A stretch of DNA of 14,317 nt from assembly GCA_002771315.1 (NCBI GenBank), contig PCSF01000218.1:6712-21028 (forward strand), read 5' to 3'. The position numbers were made by a program, and so were the translations under genes. This DNA is from Desulfobacterales bacterium CG23_combo_of_CG06-09_8_20_14_all_52_9 (lineage in GTDB: Bacteria; Desulfobacterota; Desulfobacteria; Desulfobacterales; UBA2156). The notes beneath the pieces were generated by a model. That model had not been told where the DNA came from and did no database searches. It was given only the letters and a program-made list of their open reading frames with translations. Positions 1-7,215 of the stretch are shown here, piece after piece. The stretch's first letter is position 1. The number at the start of each line of letters is the position of its first letter.

Positions 1-1432
1 CCCACCGGGGAACATCCGCATGAACCCGGATGTTGGACACTTTTCCCAACCCGCTTTTCACCTTCCTGATCTTTTCTTTCAGCACTCCAACCGAGTCCAT
101 CGGTGACCACTGAAACGGGGTAAACGGTTTGGGCACAAAGGAATTCAGACTCACGGTGATGGTTCCCATGCGTCCCTTGGATCGGCTGGCCTTGAGGAAC
201 CGGTGCTTGATATGCTTGCATAAATCCACAATGGCTTCCACATCCTCCATGGTTTCCGTGGGAAGCCCTACCATGAAATAAAGCTTCAGATTCAGGATGT
301 CGTTTTCCACCAGGGCTTGGGCCGCCTCGAGGATCTGCACCTCGGTCATCCCCTTGTTGATCACGGTCCGCATCCGCTCGGAGCCTGCATCCGGTGCTAT
401 TGTGGCCGTCTTGGTTTTGCTTTTTTTCAGCAGGGCAAAGATCGACCCGGTCAGGGCATCGGCCCTCAGGGAACTGAAACCGGCCGTCATGCCGCGAACC
501 AGGATGTCTGCGCAGACCGTATCGATCTCGGGATGGTCCGAAACCGCCGCGCCCACCAGGCCGACTTTATCCGTCAAACCTTTTGCCGCCTCGACGGACC
601 CCTGCAAAGATTCCACACTCTGAAAGCGGGGCGGTCGGTAAACGTACCCGGCGGCGCAAAACCGGCACCCATGGGGACATCCCCGGCTCACTTCCACCAG
701 GAAGGAGCGGCCGAAAGTCGTATCCGGCGTCACGATGATGCTGTGTGCCGGATGCCGGGAAAGATTTTTGGAATAGACCTTGCGGATTTTTTCGGGCACA
801 TCGGCATTCGGGTAAAAATATTCCAGAGTGCCGTCGGGTCGATATGACGGTTCATAGAACCGCGGGACGTAGGCGCCGGGAACTTCCCGGGCCATGCGCA
901 ACAAAAAAGACTCCCGATCTTTCAATGCTGCGGGTGGGAAATCCGAAAAACAGGCAAAGAAAGGGAGCGCGATTTCTTCTGCTTCCCCGATCAAGAAACA
1001 GTCGATGAAAGACGCGATGGGTTCAGGATTCAGGAAGCCGGCGACTCCTCCTGCAACCACCAAGGGGTGGGGGAAGGATCTCTCGGTGGATCGCAGGGGG
1101 AGCCCGGCCTGTTGAAGGATGTACAGGAGGTTGGGATAGTCGTTTTCAAATGAAATCGAAAAAGCGATGATGTCGACATCTGAAATCGGTCGTTGCGTCT
1201 CCAGGGTTCGGATCCTGGCGTTTTCCGGAGCGTCCGGCTCCGGATAAAACGCCCGTTCACAGAAAACATTCGGGTGTGTGTTGAACAGGGCATAGACCGC
1301 CTGAAAGCCGAGGCTTGACATCCCAAGGGAATAACGATTGGGATATACCAGCGCCACATGGATCCCGCCGGTGTCGGGTTTTCGGATGGCTCCGACTTCT
1401 TCGGGCGCAAAGCGCTTTGCCTTTCCCGTCAT
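1..1432 (-). CDS. B12-binding-type radical SAM protein (3' end cut by window edge)
   Basis: A single open frame gives 477 visible residues and runs off the left edge, so the C-terminus is missing. Seen: a radical SAM cluster motif CPHGCRFC with cysteines 252, 256 and 259, preceded by FLVEVSRG; GG at 128-129 and GEAEE at 149-153 in the N-terminal Rossmann-like half; PDAGSE at 347-352; GLPTET at 389-394; and FVPKPFTPFQW at 432-442. These match the B12-binding/radical SAM family related to TIGR03960 and YgiQ-like proteins. The classical cobalamin DxHxxG motif is not seen, so actual B12 binding is uncertain. The ATG at 1430-1432 is chosen because AAGGA lies 10 bases upstream (1443-1447) and an in-frame stop lies at 1460-1462. 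It is 92 bases downstream of ftsZ with no convincing terminator between, so it may be the last cistron of the operon. Its reaction is unknown; it could modify a small molecule, RNA or a protein. Confidence 0.9.
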   Translation of the reverse strand, partial: MTGKAKRFAPEEVGAIRKPDTGGIHVALVYPNRYSLGMSSLGFQAVYALFNTHPNVFCERAFYPEPDAPENARIRTLETQRPISDVDIIAFSISFENDYPNLLYILQQAGLPLRSTERSFPHPLVVAGGVAGFLNPEPIASFIDCFLIGEAEEIALPFFACFSDFPPAALKDRESFLLRMAREVPGAYVPRFYEPSYRPDGTLEYFYPNADVPEKIRKVYSKNLSRHPAHSIIVTPDTTFGRSFLVEVSRGCPHGCRFCAAGYVYRPPRFQSVESLQGSVEAAKGLTDKVGLVGAAVSDHPEIDTVCADILVRGMTAGFSSLRADALTGSIFALLKKSKTKTATIAPDAGSERMRTVINKGMTEVQILEAAQALVENDILNLKLYFMVGLPTETMEDVEAIVDLCKHIKHRFLKASRSKGRMGTITVSLNSFVPKPFTPFQWSPMDSVGVLKEKIRKVKSGLGKVSNIRVHADVPRW

Positions 1433-1524
1433 GAAAATACATTCCTTGACCGCTTCGAATCACCGACTCCCTCGGGGTGCCCGATGAACCCGACATTAAA
1501 TTCAAACCAGGAGCGCGGACGGTT

Positions 1525-2712
1525 CTAATCCGCTTTCTTTCGCAAAAATGTGGGGACTTCGAGGTCGCCGTTGTCGATGATCAGGCCTTTGTATCCCCGG
1601 TATACCGCTCCGGAAGCCTCACCGGAGGCTTCTTTGACTCGAATAAAAGTAGGCCGGTCGAAATCCACGCTGTGTTCCAGGTTGGTAGGAGTCACATCCC
1701 GGATACGACCTTTAGGAGAATGGGCTTCGATCTTTTCCTGCCGGGCCGGGATCACTTCCGTCCCGATGCCTGTGGCGATCACGGTCACCCGCATCTCGTC
1801 ACCAAGGCTGTCGTCCAGAACGGCGCCCCAGATGATTTCAGCATCCTCACCCACTTCCTTGTAGATCCGTTCGGAAGCCTCGGTTGTCTCCTCCAGGGTC
1901 AGGCCCGTCGAGGAAGAGATATTCATCAAGACCCCCCTGGCGCCCGAAATCGAAATGTCCTCCAGCAGCGGGTGGGAGATGGCGTTCTCGGCGGCCAGGA
2001 TCGCGCGGTTCTCTCCAGTGGCGAAACCGATCCCCATGATGGCCATTCCGGCTTTGGACATGGTGGTCCGGACATCGGCAAAGTCCAGGTTGATCAGGCC
2101 GGGCACCATAATGAGGTCCGTGATCCCTTTGACGGAGTGCAACAGAATCTCGTCGGCCTTTCTGAACATGTCCAGCAGGGTGCCATTCCGAGGGGCGATG
2201 CCCCTGAGCCGATCGTTGGGGATGGTGATCACTGTGTCGGCGACGCCTTTAAGCTTCTCGATCCCCTCTTCCGCCTGCTTGGTACGCTTTTTCCCCTCGA
2301 AGGAGAAAGGCTTCGTCACAACGGCCACGGTCAGAGCGCCAATTTCTTTACAGATTTCAGCGATGACCGGAACGGCACCTGTACCGGTCCCGCCTCCGAA
2401 TCCGGCCGTGATAAATACCATGTGACTCCCATCGAGCGTGTTCTTGATGGTGTCCCGGGTTTCCATTGCGGCCTCTCGCCCCAACTGGGGATTTGCACCC
2501 GCGCCGAGCCCCTGAGTGAGGCATTCCCCCATCTGGATCTTGATGGGCGCTTTGGATACATCCAGGGCCTGGCAGTCGGTATTGGCCGCGATGAATTCCA
2601 CACCCTGCAAGTTGGACGAAATCATGTTGTTGATGGCGTTTCCCCCGCCGCCGCCCACACCGATGACCTTAATCTTGGCGGACTTCGAACTTTCCACGAA
2701 TTCAAACATCAT
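1525..2712 (-). CDS. ftsZ: Cell division protein FtsZ, tubulin-like GTPase
   Basis: FtsZ polymerises at midcell with GTP to form the Z-ring that organises septal wall synthesis. The protein is 395 residues, a normal length. Seen (numbered from the ATG at 2710-2712): the N-terminal nucleotide-binding GGGGGNAINNM, the tubulin signature GGGTGTG at 106-112, and the T7 synergy loop NLDFADVRT from 208, whose acidic residues complete the GTPase site of the neighbouring subunit. A flexible linker of about 65 residues ends in the C-terminal peptide LEVPTFLRKKAD, which in other bacteria binds FtsA, ZipA and other tethers. A similar segment, PTFIRVK, lies inside the linker at 354-360. The open frame extends 11 codons upstream, but the strong ribosome site at 2718-2726 points to the ATGATG pair at 2707-2712; either ATG is possible. 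The stop is TAG. The gene follows ftsA by 35 bases. Confidence 0.98.
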   Translation of the reverse strand: MMFEFVESSKSAKIKVIGVGGGGGNAINNMISSNLQGVEFIAANTDCQALDVSKAPIKIQMGECLTQGLGAGANPQLGREAAMETRDTIKNTLDGSHMVFITAGFGGGTGTGAVPVIAEICKEIGALTVAVVTKPFSFEGKKRTKQAEEGIEKLKGVADTVITIPNDRLRGIAPRNGTLLDMFRKADEILLHSVKGITDLIMVPGLINLDFADVRTTMSKAGMAIMGIGFATGENRAILAAENAISHPLLEDISISGARGVLMNISSSTGLTLEETTEASERIYKEVGEDAEIIWGAVLDDSLGDEMRVTVIATGIGTEVIPARQEKIEAHSPKGRIRDVTPTNLEHSVDFDRPTFIRVKEASGEASGAVYRGYKGLIIDNGDLEVPTFLRKKAD

Positions 2713-2717
2713 TTCCC

Positions 2718-2726
2718 CACCTCCTT
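2718..2726 (-). promoter_or_regulatory. Strong ribosome binding site of ftsZ
   Basis: The transcript reads AAGGAGGTG, nine bases complementary to the 3' end of 16S rRNA, ending 5 bases before the first of two consecutive ATG codons. It is the best such site I noticed in the window and decides the ftsZ start, excluding the 11-codon upstream extension. It fits the known need for FtsZ to be made in excess over FtsA and FtsQ. Confidence 0.85.
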
Positions 2727-2747
2727 GATCTGTTTCCGATTTCACTT

Positions 2748-3974
2748 TCAGATGACCTCCTTAAACCATCGCCGCATCCGATCCATGATCCGGTTGAAAA
2801 TATTCTGATCCCGGATCCTGAACTTTTTTAGATTCATGTTTTTCATTCCGAACTTGACCAGTCCGACTCCGGTGGCATACATGGGATTGTTCACCACATC
2901 CGTGAGCCCACCGATACCCTGGGGTCGCCCGATCCGCACAGGAGCGTTGAAAATGGACTCCGCAATCTCGACCACACCTTCCAGAAGAGCCGTACCCCCG
3001 GTGATCACCATCCCGGAGGTGATCGCGTTTTCCATCTCCGCCCGATACAACTCCCGTTTCACAATGTTGAAGATTTCCTCCATCCGCGGTTCGATGATCT
3101 CGGCCAGAATTTGCCGCGGGAGCTTTTTAGGCGCATGGGTTCCGGTCCCCCTGACCTCGATCATTTCATCTGTTCTCACATTTTTCGCGACACTGATGCC
3201 ATATTTCAGCTTGATCTTTTCTGCCTCAACCATAGGCGCCCGAAGTCCGACGGCAATATCGTTGGTGATGTTGTTTCCCCCAAGGGCCAAAACGAAGGTG
3301 TGTTTGACATTTTTATCTTTAAAAACCGCCAGGTCTGTGGTCCCTCCGCCCACGTCCAGAAGGGCTGCACCCAGATCCTTTTCTTCTTCCATCAAAACCG
3401 CCTCCCCGGAGGCCAGAGGCTCTAAAACGATGTCGCAGACATCGAGCCCGGCGCGGTTGGCGCATTTGACAATGTTATGGGCTGAAGCCACCGCACCCGT
3501 GACGATGTGGATCTTTGTCTCCAGCCGAACTCCGGACATGCCTACCGGATTCTGAATTCCGTTCTGATCGTCCACGATAAATTCCTGGGGGATCACGTGG
3601 ATGACTTCCCGATCCATGGGAATGGCTACGGCACGGGCTGCTTCCACCACCCGGTCCACGTCATGCTGGGTAATTTCGGAACCCTTGACGGCGATAATGC
3701 CCCGGCTGTTGAAGCCGGTGATATGTCCCCCCGCAATCCCGGCATAGACGGACGAAATTTCGCACCCGGCCATCAGCTCCGCTTCCTCGATGGCCTTTTT
3801 AATCGATTCCACCGTCGACTCGATGTTGACGACAACGCCTTTCCGCAGGCCGACGGAAGGGTGGGTGCCGATGCCCACGATGTTGATATCCTTCCCATCG
3901 ACTTCACCCACCACGGCGCATATTTTGGTGGTACCGATGTCCAGCCCGACAACAATCTCTTTTTCCCGCTGCAT
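2748..3974 (-). CDS. ftsA: Cell division protein FtsA, actin-like membrane anchor of FtsZ
   Basis: FtsA is an actin-fold ATPase that tethers FtsZ filaments to the inner membrane and recruits later divisome proteins. The product has 408 residues, a usual length. Seen: phosphate-1 motif GLDIGTTKICA at 10-20; the 1C subdomain characteristic of FtsA at about 85-170, with VIHVIPQEF at 124-132; phosphate-2 motif LLDVGGGTTDLAVF at 205-218; adenosine motif GMVITGGTALLEG at 321-333; and a C-terminal amphipathic helix at about 392-406 (FNRIMDRMRRWFKE), the membrane-targeting sequence. The ATG directly follows the ftsQ stop (TAAATG), and GGAGG at 3980-3984, within the last codons of ftsQ, serves as ribosome site with a 5-base spacer. 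The close coupling suggests translation linked to FtsQ. Nothing is truncated or missing. Confidence 0.98.
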   Translation of the reverse strand: MQREKEIVVGLDIGTTKICAVVGEVDGKDINIVGIGTHPSVGLRKGVVVNIESTVESIKKAIEEAELMAGCEISSVYAGIAGGHITGFNSRGIIAVKGSEITQHDVDRVVEAARAVAIPMDREVIHVIPQEFIVDDQNGIQNPVGMSGVRLETKIHIVTGAVASAHNIVKCANRAGLDVCDIVLEPLASGEAVLMEEEKDLGAALLDVGGGTTDLAVFKDKNVKHTFVLALGGNNITNDIAVGLRAPMVEAEKIKLKYGISVAKNVRTDEMIEVRGTGTHAPKKLPRQILAEIIEPRMEEIFNIVKRELYRAEMENAITSGMVITGGTALLEGVVEIAESIFNAPVRIGRPQGIGGLTDVVNNPMYATGVGLVKFGMKNMNLKKFRIRDQNIFNRIMDRMRRWFKEVI

Positions 3975-4823
3975 TTAGGCCTCCCCGTGGGTTCCGGACG
4001 CCGGTTGGGACCGAACCGGAATCACGACGATCCGGTCCCTCTCCATGACGTCGATGGCATCGAAATCTGAGATAGCTTCGATGCTTTTCAACTGGAAAAG
4101 GGCCTGCCTGAGCCCCAGCAATTTGGCGTCAAAATGGTCAAACCCCATTTGAACCGCTTTCCCCCCGTCAAACAGGCACAAGGTGATCCCGGTCTCAGGG
4201 TCCGCATGAATAGACCGGATCACGTGGAGGGGAATCATGGCGTCAGGGGTCTGCGCGAGTTCTAAAACGGCCAAAGCCGCTTCCCATGCCACACTCGGGG
4301 AAGAACCCGGAGTTTTTATATCCGAGAAATCCAGTCCCCGGATGACCGGAAGATCTTCGGGGTCGGAAGGGGACCATTCCTTGAATATTTCCCCTTCCCT
4401 GTTGATCAAAAACAGCTTTCCGAGATCCACGAGGGCCAGAGGCGCTTCTTCCTGAATACGGATTTCCACCGTATCCGGAAGCTGTCTTTTCACGGTCGCA
4501 TCAACGATCCAGGGGTGCCCCACAAGGCGTTTCCTCGCCACGTTCAGGCTCAGGGCGAGAACACTTTCCCCAATGCGGATCTGCGCCTGCTCGAGTACCA
4601 TCTCCCTTGAAAGCTGCCGGTTGCCTTCAACCACAATGGTCTTGGCCTTGAAATAGTCCGCCTGGGTGATCATATCATGAAAAAAAATGAGCGCCGCACT
4701 CAAAACGATGAGCCCTGAAAACCCCAAAACAAGCATAAGGGTGTTGATGAAAAAGCGGCCGGTCTTTTCCTTTTGGGTTTTCCGATCGGGCCTGTAACGG
4801 TTCTTTTTAATTTTAGGATCCAA
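3975..4823 (-). CDS. ftsQ: Cell division protein FtsQ (POTRA domain), TTG start
   Basis: FtsQ is a single-pass inner-membrane protein which, with FtsL and FtsB, links the Z-ring to septal wall synthases. The product has 282 residues. Seen: a short basic cytoplasmic tail (1-23), one membrane helix at about 24-48, a POTRA domain at about 58-126 opening with FKAKTIVVEGNRQL and including HPWIVDATVKRQLPDTVEIRI, and a periplasmic beta domain to about 270 ending in DFDAIDVMERDRIVVIPV. The start codon is TTG (4821-4823). It is preferred because GGAGGT lies 8 bases upstream and because the next in-frame Met (residue 30) falls inside the membrane helix. The start lies inside the murB end, an 11-base overlap, and the stop abuts the ftsA ATG. 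E. coli has ddlB directly upstream; here it is murB. The family diverges strongly in sequence, so the call rests on topology, POTRA motifs and position. Confidence 0.94.
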   Translation of the reverse strand: MDPKIKKNRYRPDRKTQKEKTGRFFINTLMLVLGFSGLIVLSAALIFFHDMITQADYFKAKTIVVEGNRQLSREMVLEQAQIRIGESVLALSLNVARKRLVGHPWIVDATVKRQLPDTVEIRIQEEAPLALVDLGKLFLINREGEIFKEWSPSDPEDLPVIRGLDFSDIKTPGSSPSVAWEAALAVLELAQTPDAMIPLHVIRSIHADPETGITLCLFDGGKAVQMGFDHFDAKLLGLRQALFQLKSIEAISDFDAIDVMERDRIVVIPVRSQPASGTHGEA

Positions 4824-5838
4824 TGATCTTTACCTCCGGCTCAAGCTTTACGCCGAAAACCTTTAACACCGTCTCTTCTATCTCTTCGGCCAGCACCAGG
4901 ATATCCGAGGCGGTGGCTTTGCCGGTGTTGACAATGAAGTTGGCATGTCTTTTGGACACCTGGGCACCGCCGATGCTCTTTCCTTTGAGTCCTGCCCGGT
5001 CGATGAGATTTCCGGCAGATATATCGCCGGTCGGATTTTTGAAAAAACATCCAGCACTCGGCAACCGCCAGGGCTGTCTTTCCCTGCGCTCTTTAAGGAT
5101 TGCGTCGGCCTCGGTCTTCAAAAGCCGGGCATCGGATCGGCGGAGCCGAAAAAAGCCCGACAGGATGATGGAGTTCTCTTTGTCGGCGATCGGTTCCAAA
5201 CCCCACGTCATTTTCCGGTAGGTAAAGTGCAGGTCATGGCGCGGATATTTTTCTATTCTGCCTTCGGGATGAAAAATTTCGACGCATTCCACCACATCGG
5301 CCATGCATCCCCGCGGGGTTCCGGCGTTCATCATGAGGGCCCCTCCCACGGTCCCGGGGATCCCCACGGCAAAATTGAGCCCGGCAAATCCTTCCCTGAC
5401 TGCAAATCGGCAAAGCATCCGGGCGCGCGCCCCTGCCATGCCCTGAATCGTCACCTCGGGACCTTCGTCTTTAATCTTTTTGATTTCGCGAAAACCCGCT
5501 GTAAGGGTCATCACCACACCCCGGATCCCCGCATCCGTGACCAAGAGGTTGGTCCCGTCTCCGATGACAAGATACGGAATCCCCTTTTCCTTACAAAAAC
5601 GTGCGATCATCGTGAGTTCCCGAATCCCTCGAAGGGAAAGAAAGGCGTCGGCCGAGCCGCCCACTCGAAAGGAAGTGTGCCGGGACATGGGCTCGTCAAA
5701 GGCCACCCGGTCCCCAAAATGATCGGTCAGCCACTTCCTGATCGGCCATCCAAGGGCCTCTCTCCCGCACCTTATCTTTTCAGGTGATCCCTCTGTCATC
5801 ATCATCCCCGCAAAACCGCTTAACGCCGCCCCCTTCAT
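4813..5838 (-). CDS. murB: UDP-N-acetylenolpyruvoylglucosamine reductase MurB
   Basis: MurB is a cytoplasmic FAD enzyme that reduces UDP-GlcNAc-enolpyruvate with NADPH to UDP-MurNAc. The product has 341 residues. Seen: RVGGSADAFL at 58-67 and the FAD-loop IGDGTNLLV at 92-100; GIPGTVGGALMMNAG at 159-173; FTYRKM at 205-210, containing the substrate-region Tyr-Arg; PSAGCFFKNP at 260-269; and a C-terminal LEPEVKIIG with the expected catalytic Glu at 335. The compact arrangement resembles type II MurB. At the position of the proton-donor serine (E. coli Ser229) there is Cys264. The ATG at 5836-5838 overlaps the murC stop as ATGA and has AAAGG nearby; a triple ATG at codons 12-14 is an alternative start. 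The 3' end overlaps ftsQ by 11 bases. MurB acts just before MurC, its upstream neighbour. Confidence 0.97.
   Translation of the reverse strand: MKGAALSGFAGMMMTEGSPEKIRCGREALGWPIRKWLTDHFGDRVAFDEPMSRHTSFRVGGSADAFLSLRGIRELTMIARFCKEKGIPYLVIGDGTNLLVTDAGIRGVVMTLTAGFREIKKIKDEGPEVTIQGMAGARARMLCRFAVREGFAGLNFAVGIPGTVGGALMMNAGTPRGCMADVVECVEIFHPEGRIEKYPRHDLHFTYRKMTWGLEPIADKENSIILSGFFRLRRSDARLLKTEADAILKERRERQPWRLPSAGCFFKNPTGDISAGNLIDRAGLKGKSIGGAQVSKRHANFIVNTGKATASDILVLAEEIEETVLKVFGVKLEPEVKIIGS
4832..4837 (-). promoter_or_regulatory. Ribosome binding site fixing the TTG start of ftsQ
   Basis: The transcript reads GGAGGT followed by AAAGATCA and then TTG. The site lies inside the last codons of murB. Its 8-base spacing is near ideal, which supports TTG at 4821-4823 as the real start despite the rare codon. 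Confidence 0.8.
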
Positions 5839-7205
5839 CCCAGCCTTTCGATGACCTTCTCACCGGCTTTCCACACATCTCCTGCTCCCAGGGTGAGCAA
5901 GAGATCCCCGGATTGTAATATTCCTTCAAGGACCTCCGGAACAATCTCCAGGTCTTTGACATAATGAACCTCCTTGTGTCCATGGGCCTGGATGCCTTCG
6001 GAGAGTATGCGGCCGCTCACCCCCTCGATTTCCGGTTCACTGGCTGCGTATATGGGCACAACCAGCAGAATATCGGATTGATAAAATGCCCGCGTGAACT
6101 CTTCGAAGAGCGCACGGGTCCGTGTATAACGATGAGGCTGGAACACCACCACGGTGCGCCGGCCCGGCCAGCTCTGCTTGACCGCATCCAGGGTGGTTTT
6201 AATCTCTGTGGGGTGATGACCGTAATCATCCACCACCGTAATTCCCCGCACTTCCCCCTTGATTTCCAAGCGGCGTTGAACCCCCTGCACCGATGCCAAG
6301 GCCTCTCGAATCTTCTCGAAGCCGATTCCCAATTCCATCCCCACTCCAACAGCTGCCAGCGCATTGGAAACATTGTGGATCCCCGGCAGGTTCAGGACCA
6401 TCCGGCCCAGTTCACGCTCCTTGAAGAAAACCAGAAAGTTGCTCTTGAGCCCTTCGAAGTAGACGTCCTTGGCCTGGAAATCGGCCTGGACGCTCATCCC
6501 GTAAGTGGCGAACCGTTTTCCGATGCGGGGAATCAGCGACTGAATCGGCTCGTTGTCCAGACACAAAATCGCCAGACCATAAAAAGGGATGCGATGGATA
6601 AAGGATAGAAACGCCTCTTTGATGGCGTTCAAGTCTTTATAATGGTCGAGGTGCTCCCGATCAATATTGGTGACCACCGCAATGGTGGGTGACATTTTCA
6701 AAAAGGAGCCGTCGCTCTCGTCGGCTTCGGCGACGATGAAGTCCCCTTTGCCCAGCACGGCATTGGATCCGATCCCCTTCAGCTTCCCGCCGATGACCAC
6801 CGTGGGGTCCAGGCCTCCCGCCGCCAGCACCGAGGTCACCAGGGACGTGGTGGTCGTTTTTCCGTGTGCACCCGCCACGGCCACACTGTATTTCAGGCGC
6901 ATCAGCTCCGCCAGCATCTCTGCCCGGGGAATCACCGGAATGGACGCCTTCCTTGCCCCTGTAACTTCCGGGTTGTCGGGTCGGACCGCCGAAGAGAACA
7001 CCACCACGTCGGCGCCTTCGATCTGCTGCTCCGCATGCCCTTCGTAGATGATGCCACCCAGCCGCCTGAGCCGCTGGGTCAAATCGGATCCCTTCAGGTC
7101 GGATCCCGATACCTTATATCCCAGGTTGATAAGCAGTTCGGCGATGCCGCTCATGCCGATGCCGCCGATGCCCACAAAATGGATATGATACTTCTTCAAA
7201 TACAT
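5835..7205 (-). CDS. murC: UDP-N-acetylmuramate--L-alanine ligase MurC
   Basis: MurC is the cytoplasmic ATP-dependent ligase that adds L-alanine to UDP-MurNAc, the first amino acid of the stem peptide. The product has 456 residues, typical for the family. Seen: N-terminal UDP-binding HFVGIGGIGMSGIAELL starting at 9; the ATP loop AGAHGKTTTT at 111-120; EADESDGSF at 160-168; NIDREHLDHY at 180-189; GVQRRLE at 308-314; DDYGHHPTE at 326-334, the MurC signature; and QPHRYTRT at 356-363. These cover the three Mur-ligase domains and separate MurC from MurD, E and F. The ATG at 7203-7205 begins 10 bases after the murG stop, with AAAGGA about 13 bases upstream, a rather long spacing. The 3' end overlaps murB as ATGA, so the two consecutive pathway enzymes are likely translationally coupled. 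All expected catalytic motifs are present. Confidence 0.98.
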   Translation of the reverse strand: MYLKKYHIHFVGIGGIGMSGIAELLINLGYKVSGSDLKGSDLTQRLRRLGGIIYEGHAEQQIEGADVVVFSSAVRPDNPEVTGARKASIPVIPRAEMLAELMRLKYSVAVAGAHGKTTTTSLVTSVLAAGGLDPTVVIGGKLKGIGSNAVLGKGDFIVAEADESDGSFLKMSPTIAVVTNIDREHLDHYKDLNAIKEAFLSFIHRIPFYGLAILCLDNEPIQSLIPRIGKRFATYGMSVQADFQAKDVYFEGLKSNFLVFFKERELGRMVLNLPGIHNVSNALAAVGVGMELGIGFEKIREALASVQGVQRRLEIKGEVRGITVVDDYGHHPTEIKTTLDAVKQSWPGRRTVVVFQPHRYTRTRALFEEFTRAFYQSDILLVVPIYAASEPEIEGVSGRILSEGIQAHGHKEVHYVKDLEIVPEVLEGILQSGDLLLTLGAGDVWKAGEKVIERLG

Positions 7206-7215
7206 CCGATTGAGT

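Noticed and set aside
1472..1484. Perfect 5-bp hairpin with a 3-base loop after ftsZ, considered as a terminator.
   Set aside because: The stem is short and no T-run follows it in the transcript, so it does not qualify as a Rho-independent terminator.
1030..1505. Two minus-strand frames (1030-1410 and 1257-1505) at the start of the radical SAM gene.
   Set aside because: Both are out of frame with the continuous 477-codon reading frame that contains the radical SAM cysteine motif, and neither resembles a known protein.
2713..2745. An 11-codon N-terminal extension of FtsZ.
   Set aside because: It reads through the strong ribosome binding site at 2718-2726, which points to the tandem ATG downstream.
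1477..2808. Plus-strand open frame of 443 codons antisense to ftsZ.
   Set aside because: It is the complement of a clear ftsZ, shows no recognisable domain, and GC-rich genes commonly leave long open antisense frames. The same holds for the plus-strand frames at 317-847, 4945-5787 and 5964-6608.
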